Below, one piece after another: positions 58,021 to 64,000 of a DNA stretch of 64,000 nucleotides. Position 1 is the first letter of the stretch. Every line of letters begins with the position of its first letter. The translations under genes and the position numbers were made by a program. The notes under the pieces are model-generated. The model did no database searches. It worked only from the letters and a program-made list of their open reading frames with translations, and was not told the DNA's origin. The stretch is from Janibacter terrae NBRC 107853 (GTDB taxonomy: Bacteria; Actinomycetota; Actinomycetes; Actinomycetales; Dermatophilaceae). The DNA is taken from positions 25,092 through 89,091 of the forward strand of contig NZ_BCUV01000005.1 of assembly GCF_001591405.1 (NCBI RefSeq). Direction: 5' to 3'.

Positions 58021-59073
58021 TCAGGAGGGGCCGGCACCCAGGTCGGCCGCGATGGAGGCCGCGAGCGCCCTGGCGGTGCGGCCGACCCCGATCAGGGTCG
58101 CCGAGGCCGGCCCGGTCCAGTCCCCGTAGCCGACGAAGCACACCCGGCGGTCCTTCACGGAGCGTTGGTCGACGACCTCGGGGACGCCCTGGGAGGTGCG
58201 CAGCCGCAGGGAACGCAGGTGACGCAGCGCCGGCCGGTACCCGGTGCACCAGATGATCGCGTCGAGGGGGAGCACCTCGCGGCCGATGACAGCACCTGCG
58301 GGCAGCAGCCGGTCGAACATCGGGCGCAGCCGCAGCGCCCCCTCGGCCCGTGCCTCGCGCACCCGCGGCAGCGCGACGATCTCCCCGACGAAGGCGTCCT
58401 CCCGCTCCCGGGCCGTGCCGGTCCCGATGCGCGCAGTGGCCCGGTCGAAGAGGTGCCGTCCGTCGACCTCGTCCGGCAGGAACCGCAGCCGACGGATGGA
58501 GACGAGCGAGACGCGCTCGACGGAGCCCACGAGGTCGGCGACCACCTGCACCCCCGAGTTGCCCCCGCCGACGACGGCCACGCGCTGCCCGGCGAAGTCC
58601 TCGGGACCGCGGTAGTGCGCGCTGTGCAGCTGGCGTCCGGCGAAGGTCTCGGCACCCTCGACGAGCGGGACGAAGGGGGCGGCCCAGGTCCCGGTCGCGT
58701 TGACGACGAAGCGCGCCCTCAGGTCGCCCCGGTCGGTGAGGAGCCGCAGGGCGGTCCCGTCCGGGCGCACCTCCCGCACCGAGACCGGACGCTCGACGGC
58801 CAGGTCGTAGCGCTGCTCGTAGCGGCGGAGGTAGTCGATGACGTGGTCGACCGGCGGGAAGGTGTCCGGGTGCGGCGGCATCGGCCACCCGGGCAGGGAG
58901 GAGTATGCCGCGGGCGAGAAGAGCCGCAGCGAGGGCCAGGTCGACTGCCACGCTCCCCCGGGTTGGGGCTGCCCGTCGAGGACGAGGTGGTCGATGCCCA
59001 GGCGACGCAGGTGGTAGGCCGTGGCCAGCCCTGCCTGTCCCCCACCGACCACGGCGACGTCGACCTCACGCAT
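58021..59073 (-). CDS. Flavin-containing monooxygenase-like FAD/NADPH protein
   Basis: 350 residues. FAD loop VAVVGGGQAGLATAYHL (6-22), STWPSLRLFSPAAYSSLPGW typical of FMO/Baeyer-Villiger relatives, second nucleotide loop VAVVGGGNSGVQVVADL (near 164-180) for NADPH, and WCTGYRPALRHL before the C-terminus. Substrate unknown. 6 bp downstream of the OsmC gene, thus one operon. Confidence 0.9.
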   Translation of the reverse strand: MREVDVAVVGGGQAGLATAYHLRRLGIDHLVLDGQPQPGGAWQSTWPSLRLFSPAAYSSLPGWPMPPHPDTFPPVDHVIDYLRRYEQRYDLAVERPVSVREVRPDGTALRLLTDRGDLRARFVVNATGTWAAPFVPLVEGAETFAGRQLHSAHYRGPEDFAGQRVAVVGGGNSGVQVVADLVGSVERVSLVSIRRLRFLPDEVDGRHLFDRATARIGTGTAREREDAFVGEIVALPRVREARAEGALRLRPMFDRLLPAGAVIGREVLPLDAIIWCTGYRPALRHLRSLRLRTSQGVPEVVDQRSVKDRRVCFVGYGDWTGPASATLIGVGRTARALAASIAADLGAGPS

Positions 59074-59079
59074 GAGCGC

Positions 59080-59535
59080 TCAGGCGTCCTCGGCGGACAT
59101 CTCGATGGGCGTGCCGAGCTGGACCGTGCGGGAGACGGTGCACAGCCGGTCACGGGACTGGACGACCGAGCGGGGGAAGGCGGCGCGGGCGGCGTCGCCC
59201 CCTTCGCCCTCAGGGAACCCGATGCGGAAGGTGACCTCGAGATCGCTCATGTGGTTGCCGCGCTCGGGCGTCGAGACCTTGTCGCCCTCCGCGACGACGA
59301 CGAAGGAGTCGGGCTCGGCGCGACGCGAGGTGATGTGGTCGACGTCGACGGCACTGCAGCCGGCGATGGCCGCGAGGAGCAGCTCGACCGGCGTGAAGTC
59401 GTCGGTGCTGCCGTCACCGATGGTGATCGTCCCACCGCGGACGTTGCCGATCTCGTAGCGCCCGAGCGCCAGCCGCGTCAGCTCGACGCTGCGGTGGCCC
59501 GGTCCGGTGCCGCCGGTGGTCTCTTCGTCCGTCAT
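59080..59535 (-). CDS. OsmC family protein
   Basis: 151 residues. FTPVELLLAAIAGCSAVDVDHI holds the first redox Cys and SRDRLCTVSRTVQLG the second, the pair used by OsmC/Ohr hydroperoxide reductases. EPDSFVVVAEGDKV and LEVTFRIGFPEGEG form the swapped-dimer strands. Probably thiol-dependent peroxide reduction, perhaps with the flavoprotein downstream. Divergent from the histidine phosphatase gene. Confidence 0.9.
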   Translation of the reverse strand: MTDEETTGGTGPGHRSVELTRLALGRYEIGNVRGGTITIGDGSTDDFTPVELLLAAIAGCSAVDVDHITSRRAEPDSFVVVAEGDKVSTPERGNHMSDLEVTFRIGFPEGEGGDAARAAFPRSVVQSRDRLCTVSRTVQLGTPIEMSAEDA

Positions 59536-59608
59536 GCCTGCCTCCGTGTGGGTCGGTCGGGTCCGGTGCGCGCGGTCCCGGACCGATCCTCGCAGACGCG
59601 GCCTTGGC

Positions 59609-59614
59609 TAGTCT
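59609..59614 (+). promoter_or_regulatory. -10 box for leaderless histidine phosphatase gene
   Basis: TAGTCT, 7 nt before ATG 59622. Confidence 0.55.
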
Positions 59615-59621
59615 GACGACC

Positions 59622-60215
59622 ATGGCAACCGCTCCCGGTCGACTCGTCCTCCTGCGCCACGGCGAGACCGAGTGGAGCCGCGACGGGCGCCACACCGGGT
59701 GGACGGACCTCCCCCTCACCGACGTCGGGCGCGAGCAGGCGTCCGCGACGGCCGGACGCCTCGAGGAGCTCGGGGTGGCGCCGGTCCTCACCCTCACCTC
59801 CGACTTGGCCCGGGCCAAGGACACCGCGCGGCTCGCGGGACTGGTCGCCGAGGTCGACCGCGACCTGCGCGAGTGGGACTACGGCGGGTACGAAGGGAGG
59901 TCGACCGCCGAGATCCGTCAGGAGAGCGGGACCGACTGGGACGTCTTCCGTGACGGGGTGGTGCCAGGGGCAACCCCGGGCGAGACCGTCGAGGAGGTGG
60001 CGGCGCGCGCCTCCCGGGTGGTCGCCCGGGTGAGGGCGCGGCTGGCCGAGGGGGATGTCGTGCTCGTCGGGCACGGGCACACCTCCCGCATCCTGGCGAC
60101 GGTGTGGCTGCGGGCCTCGCCGCACCTGGCGGCGCAGCTGACCCTCGACGCAGCGCGCCTGTCGGTCCTCGGCCACCACCGCGAGGACCCGTGCATCCTC
60201 AGCTGGAACGCCTGA
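59622..60215 (+). CDS. Histidine phosphatase family protein
   Basis: 197 residues. RLVLLRHGETEWSRDGRHTG gives the phospho-acceptor His near 14; TSDLARAKDTARLAGL, REWDYGGYEG and LVGHGHTSR with the second His follow. A broad-specificity phosphatase/phosphoglycerate mutase homologue; substrate unknown. Converges on the GCS2 gene with 6 bp between stops. Confidence 0.9.
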   Translation: MATAPGRLVLLRHGETEWSRDGRHTGWTDLPLTDVGREQASATAGRLEELGVAPVLTLTSDLARAKDTARLAGLVAEVDRDLREWDYGGYEGRSTAEIRQESGTDWDVFRDGVVPGATPGETVEEVAARASRVVARVRARLAEGDVVLVGHGHTSRILATVWLRASPHLAAQLTLDAARLSVLGHHREDPCILSWNA

Positions 60216-60221
60216 GCCGGC

Positions 60222-61703
60222 TCAGGGCAGCGGCCAGGTGTGCACCGGGTCGTTGCGGTGCATGTGCTCGGTGTACAGACCGGTCATCCCGGCGAGCGCC
60301 TCCGCCCGGTCCAGACCGCCCTCCTCGAGGCGACGGACGCACTCGGTCTGCCACACCGCACCGTTGACGCCGCTGGTGCACCGACCCTCGATGACGCCGA
60401 GGTAGCGGCTGATGACCCTGTCGGAGACGCCCCAGTCCTCGAGACCGCGCCGCGCCAGCGGGATCAGGTGCCGCAGGACGAGCTCGTCGGCGCCGAGCTC
60501 GCCGAGGCCCGGCCAGTAGAGGCGGGACCCCAGGCCGTCGCGGGCGGCCGCCTCGAAGTTGGCCTGTGCGGCCGGGAAGGACATCCGGGTCCAGATCGGA
60601 CGGTCCTCGGCGGCGAGGGTGCGCACGCAACCGTAGTAGAAGGCGGCGTTGGCGAGCGTGTCGATGATGGACGGCCCGGCGGGCAGCACGCGGTTCTCGA
60701 CCCGCACGTGGGGGCGGCCGTCACCGGGGTCGTAGATGGGGCGGTTCCAGCGGTAGACCGTGCCGTTGTGGAGGTTGAGCTCGCTGAGCTGCGGCGTGCC
60801 GCCCGCGTCGAGGACCGCGACCGGGTCCTCTTCGCTCGTCTCGGCGAGGAGCGCCGGGAAGTAGCGCACGTTCTCCTCGAAGAGGTCGAAGATCGAGGTG
60901 ATCCAGCGTTCGCCGAAGAAGACCCGCGGGCGCACCCCTTGGTTCTTCAGCTCGATGGGCCGGGTGTCCGTCGCCTGCGAGAAGAGGGCGATCCTCGTCT
61001 CCGCGTGCAGGCGCCGCCCGAAGAAGAAGGGCGAGTTGGCCGCGAGCGCGATCTGCGGCGCCGAGATCACCTGGGCGGCGTTCCAGTGGTCGGCGAACTG
61101 GCCGGGGCCGACCTGGAGGTGCAGCTGGACCGAGGTGCACGCCGACTCGGGCGCGATCGACGCGGCGAAGGTGTGCAGTTGCTCCCCCGTCGGCCCCTCG
61201 ATGTCGAGGACGATGTCCTCGCCCCGGGCGACGAAGATGGAGTCGTTGAGCGCCGTGTAGCGGTTGTTGGCGCTGATCCACTCACCGGCGAAGTGCTCCG
61301 GGCGGATCGTCGGCAGGATGCCGATGGGGATGATCCGGGCCCCGGCCTCGCGTGCCTTGCCCTCGGCGCGGTTGAGCGAGGTCCGCAGGTCCTCCTCGAG
61401 CTGCAGCGCGGCGTCCCCCGGCAGGGGCCGCGGCGCGACGTTGAGCTCGATGTTGAACTGGGCCAGCTCGGTCTGGTACTCGGGGTCGGCGATCGCCCGG
61501 AGCACCTCCTTGTTGACGAAGGCGGGCTGCTGCTCATCGTCGATGAGGTTGAGCTCGATCTCCAGGCCGGTGAGCGGCACGTCCTCGTCGAAAGCGCGCT
61601 CCTTGAGCATCCGCTCGAAGACGTCGAGGTTCTGGCGCACCTTCTCGCGGTAGCGCTGACGTTCTTCGCGGGAGTAGCTCTGCGCGGCGACTTCCTTGCC
61701 CAT
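60222..61703 (-). CDS. Glutamate-cysteine ligase family protein (GCS2)
   Basis: 493 residues from ATG 61703. GLEIELNLIDDEQQPAFVNK near 45-64 starts the ATP-grasp-like GCS2 fold; FNIELNVAPRPLPGD, ANNRYTALNDSIFVARGEDI and SACTSVQLHLQVGP continue it; RVENRVLPAGPSIIDTLANAAF lies near 330. Would ligate glutamate to cysteine or a related amine. Since mshC marks mycothiol as main thiol, glutathione synthesis is not assured. CAGGGT 6 nt upstream is a weak leaderless box; a GTG two codons earlier is possible. Confidence 0.88.
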   Translation of the reverse strand: MGKEVAAQSYSREERQRYREKVRQNLDVFERMLKERAFDEDVPLTGLEIELNLIDDEQQPAFVNKEVLRAIADPEYQTELAQFNIELNVAPRPLPGDAALQLEEDLRTSLNRAEGKAREAGARIIPIGILPTIRPEHFAGEWISANNRYTALNDSIFVARGEDIVLDIEGPTGEQLHTFAASIAPESACTSVQLHLQVGPGQFADHWNAAQVISAPQIALAANSPFFFGRRLHAETRIALFSQATDTRPIELKNQGVRPRVFFGERWITSIFDLFEENVRYFPALLAETSEEDPVAVLDAGGTPQLSELNLHNGTVYRWNRPIYDPGDGRPHVRVENRVLPAGPSIIDTLANAAFYYGCVRTLAAEDRPIWTRMSFPAAQANFEAAARDGLGSRLYWPGLGELGADELVLRHLIPLARRGLEDWGVSDRVISRYLGVIEGRCTSGVNGAVWQTECVRRLEEGGLDRAEALAGMTGLYTEHMHRNDPVHTWPLP

Positions 61704-61795
61704 GGGCACACCCTGTCAGACCGCCGGACGATCCGGGAGTCCCGTGCGTCGGGCGAAGGGGGGTGTCGCGCCGCCGCGTTGTCGGTGCCCGCTCG

Positions 61796-61801
61796 TAGCG
61801 T
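61796..61801 (+). promoter_or_regulatory. -10 box for leaderless sbcD
   Basis: TAGCGT, 7 nt before ATG 61809. Confidence 0.55.
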
Positions 61802-61808
61802 GGGCGCC

Positions 61809-62984
61809 ATGAAGCTGCTGCACACCTCCGACTGGCACCTGGGCCGCTCCTTCCACGGAGTGGGGCTCCTCGGTGCCCAGGCGGAGTACGTGGACCACCT
61901 CGTCGAGGTCGTGCGGTCGGAGGGGGTCGCCGCCGTGCTGGTCTCGGGCGACGTCTACGACCGGGCCCTGCCCTCCCCCGACGCGGTGGCGCTGCTCTCC
62001 GACGCGGTCACCCGGGTCATCGACGCCGGGGCGCAGGTCGTGCTCTCCAGCGGAAACCACGACTCCGCGATCCGGCTCGGCTTCGCCTCCGACCTGCTCT
62101 CCCGGGCCGGACTGCACATCCGCTGCGAGGTCTCCTCCGTCGGACGACCCGTGCTCCTCGACGACGCCGCGGTCTACCCGCTCCCCTACCTCGAGCCGGC
62201 GGCCGCCACGGTGACCGACGAGCTGGGTGTCGAGCGGCGCACGCACGAGGCCGTCCTCGGCGCCGCGATGGAGCGGGTCCGTGCCGACGCCGCAGCGCGG
62301 GGCCCGCGCACCGTCGTCATGGCGCACTGCTTCGCCGGTGGTGGTCTCACGAGCGACTCCGAGCGCGACATCACGACCGGTGGCGTCTCGATGGTGCCCG
62401 CCGAGGTGTTCGACGGCGTCGCCTACGCGGCCCTGGGGCACCTCCACCGCCCTCAGCAGGTCGCGCCGACGGTGCGGTACAGCGGCTCCCCGGTCGCGAT
62501 GTCCTTCAGCGAGGCCGGCCACCGCAAGGGGTCCTTGCTCGTCGACCTGGCAGAGGACGGCTCCGTCCACGTGGAGCAGGTCATGGCGCCCGTCCACCGC
62601 GAGTTCGCGGTGCTGCGAGGTGACCTGGCGGACCTGCTCGGCTCGCGGGCCCACGAGGCCGCCGAGTCCGCCTGGGTCCAGGCGACCCTCACCGACCCCG
62701 TGCGTCCCGTGGGCGCCCTCGACCGGCTTCGGGAGCGCTTCCCGCACCTGCTGCAGCTGCGCTTCGACCCCGTGGGGGCCGCCACACCGGTGCGGACCTA
62801 CGCCTCGCGGGTCGAGCGTCGGGCGCCGATCGACGTCTGCTGCGACTTCGTCGCCGACGTGCGCCGCGGCCACGAGCCCGAGCAGGCGGAGCGCGACCTC
62901 CTCACCGCGGCTCTCGAGGCCGGCCGGCGCCGGCAGGACGTCGCCGAGGACCTCGGCCGCACGCGTCGACGGGGCGCGGCATGA
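61809..62984 (+). CDS. sbcD: Exonuclease SbcCD subunit D
   Basis: 391 residues. Mre11-type phosphoesterase: MKLLHTSDWHLGRSFHG (metal Asp, His), VLVSGDVYDRALPS (Asp), LSSGNHDSAIRLG (Asn-His), MAHCFAGGG and ALGHLHRPQQ (His-x-His). Nuclease subunit of the Mre11-Rad50 homologue that opens hairpins and blocked ends. Stop overlaps sbcC start (ATGA). Confidence 0.96.
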   Translation: MKLLHTSDWHLGRSFHGVGLLGAQAEYVDHLVEVVRSEGVAAVLVSGDVYDRALPSPDAVALLSDAVTRVIDAGAQVVLSSGNHDSAIRLGFASDLLSRAGLHIRCEVSSVGRPVLLDDAAVYPLPYLEPAAATVTDELGVERRTHEAVLGAAMERVRADAAARGPRTVVMAHCFAGGGLTSDSERDITTGGVSMVPAEVFDGVAYAALGHLHRPQQVAPTVRYSGSPVAMSFSEAGHRKGSLLVDLAEDGSVHVEQVMAPVHREFAVLRGDLADLLGSRAHEAAESAWVQATLTDPVRPVGALDRLRERFPHLLQLRFDPVGAATPVRTYASRVERRAPIDVCCDFVADVRRGHEPEQAERDLLTAALEAGRRRQDVAEDLGRTRRRGAA

Positions 62985-64000
62985 GGTTGCACCGCCTGAC
63001 GGCCACGGCCTTCGGTCCCTTCGCCGACGACGTCGACCTCGACCTGGACCACCTGGGGTCGGCCGGCCTCTTCCTCATCCACGGTCCGACCGGGTCCGGC
63101 AAGACGAGCCTGCTCGACGCGATCTGCTACGCCCTCTACGCCAACGTGCCGGGCGACCGGATGACCGCCACGCTGCGCAGCCAGCATGCGGCCGACGACG
63201 TGCGCACCCGCGTGCGCCTGGAGCTGACGCTCGGTGGGCGACGCCTGCGGATCACCCGGCATCCCGCTCACGAGCGTCCCAAGCGTCGCGGCTCGGGCAC
63301 GACGACGGACCAGGCCAGGGTCGAGCTCGAGGAGCGATCGGGTGGGCGCTGGGAGACCGTCAGCACGCGCATCGACGAGTCCGCGCAGGTGCTCGACGAC
63401 CTCCTCGGGATGGGGCTCGACCAGTTCCGCCGGGTCGTCCTGCTCCCCCAGGGCGACTTCGCCGCCTTCCTCCGGGCGACCGACGAGGAGCGCCGGGAGG
63501 TCCTCGAGCGGCTCTTCGACATCACCGCCTACACCGGCGTGGAGTCGCACCTCGTGGAGCGACGCCAGCGCGCCGAGGCCGCGGTGAGCCAGGGCCGAGC
63601 GCGTCTCGCCGGGCACGTCGGCCACCTCGTGGACCACCTCACCGGCCTCGACGTCGAGCTGGCTGCCGTCGATCGCCCCTGGTCCGAGCTGACCCCTTCG
63701 GCACTCGACCCCGCGCTCACCGAGGTCGCCACGGCCCTGTCGACCCACGCGGGCGAGGTGCTGGCGGACGTGGACGCCTCCCGGTCCGCCGACACGACAG
63801 CGCGCTCGGCTCTCGACGAGGGGCGGCGCGTCGATGCGCTGCGGCGGCGCGGGCGTCGGGCCGCAGCGGCCGTCGAGGCCCTCGAGGGCGGGTCCGCCGA
63901 CCACTTCGCACGGCGGGAGCTGCTGGCCGCAGCGCGGTCCGCCGCGCTCGTCATGCCGCACGTCGAGGCGCACGCCCGTGCCCGGCGCGCGCTGGAGGCC
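62981..64000 (+). CDS. sbcC: Exonuclease SbcCD subunit C (N-terminal part)
   Basis: 340 residues before the window ends; the frame is still open. MRLHRLTATAFGPFADDVDL opens the Rad50-type ATPase, Walker A HGPTGSGKTSLLDAI is near 34-48, and RRVVLLPQGDFAAFLRA near 149-165 is the Q-loop. A helical coiled-coil arm starts near residue 185. The zinc hook and Walker B would lie beyond the window. With SbcD it processes DNA ends and palindromes. Confidence 0.96.
   Translation, partial: MRLHRLTATAFGPFADDVDLDLDHLGSAGLFLIHGPTGSGKTSLLDAICYALYANVPGDRMTATLRSQHAADDVRTRVRLELTLGGRRLRITRHPAHERPKRRGSGTTTDQARVELEERSGGRWETVSTRIDESAQVLDDLLGMGLDQFRRVVLLPQGDFAAFLRATDEERREVLERLFDITAYTGVESHLVERRQRAEAAVSQGRARLAGHVGHLVDHLTGLDVELAAVDRPWSELTPSALDPALTEVATALSTHAGEVLADVDASRSADTTARSALDEGRRVDALRRRGRRAAAAVEALEGGSADHFARRELLAAARSAALVMPHVEAHARARRALEA

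Overview
The window is very GC-rich, tightly packed chromosomal DNA from an actinomycete. Marker genes fix the phylum: mycothiol ligase mshC (3' end only), the complete Pup-proteasome set (arc/mpa, dop, pup, prcB, prcA, pafA), the WYL regulators pafB and pafC, RbpA, a polyprenol-phosphate mannosyltransferase, and Tat genes next to pafBC. Gene content and order suggest Micrococcales, perhaps Intrasporangiaceae (Janibacter-like). That family-level placement is inference. No rRNA, tRNA, CRISPR array, transposase or prophage gene was recognised.

Layout. 1-7.4 kb: end of mshC, a PAC2 protein, an NmrA-like dehydrogenase, a HAD hydrolase, then metH with a coupled RecB-type nuclease. 7.5-28.2 kb: an M50 protease, tRNA methyltransferase TrmI and the proteasome ATPase Arc. 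DUF3054 and two tandem HSL-type esterases then separate Arc from dop-pup-prcB-prcA-pafA. Two FKBP prolyl isomerases, a DUF3866 protein and the run pafB-pafC-tatA-tatC-diacylglycerol kinase-helY follow. 28.3-37.8 kb: a 5'-3' exonuclease, an Lrp regulator, Lnt-Ppm-FxsA (lipoprotein acylation and mannosyl donor), RbpA, a UMF1-type transporter, a VanY-like carboxypeptidase and a NYN-domain protein. 37.8-45 kb is accessory and partly decayed. It holds relics of a universal stress protein, a membrane protein, an Lrp regulator and a pterin dehydratase, a VapBC pair, an orphan FitA-like antitoxin, an Imm5-like protein and a XerCD/dif-like 28-mer. 45.3-64 kb: a short-chain dehydrogenase, a UvrA-like ATPase, IclR and fumarylacetoacetase, RlmC, two tandem secreted proteins (one frameshifted), threonine catabolism tdh-kbl, a YciO protein, a flavoprotein with OsmC, a histidine phosphatase, a GCS2 ligase, and sbcD-sbcC (sbcC runs off the window).

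How genes work together. Dop and PafA use Pup to mark proteins, Arc unfolds them and PrcAB degrades them. PafBC is the transcriptional regulator next door. Lnt and Ppm serve envelope lipoprotein and glycan assembly. Tdh and Kbl convert threonine to glycine and acetyl-CoA. SbcCD, HelY, RecB-like nuclease, the exonuclease and the UvrA-like protein form a scattered nucleic-acid maintenance set.

Non-coding patterns. Four stand out. (1) A palindromic repeat family with CTAG at its centre lies at three convergent gene junctions and supplies stop codons to three genes. (2) The non-palindromic motif CGAAGGG occurs about 80 times with no strand bias; several intergenic inverted pairs form hairpins. 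(3) About 25 genes have a TANNNT box 6-8 nt before their start codon, the layout of leaderless transcription. (4) A dif-like recombination core lies beside the decayed, toxin-antitoxin-bearing segment.
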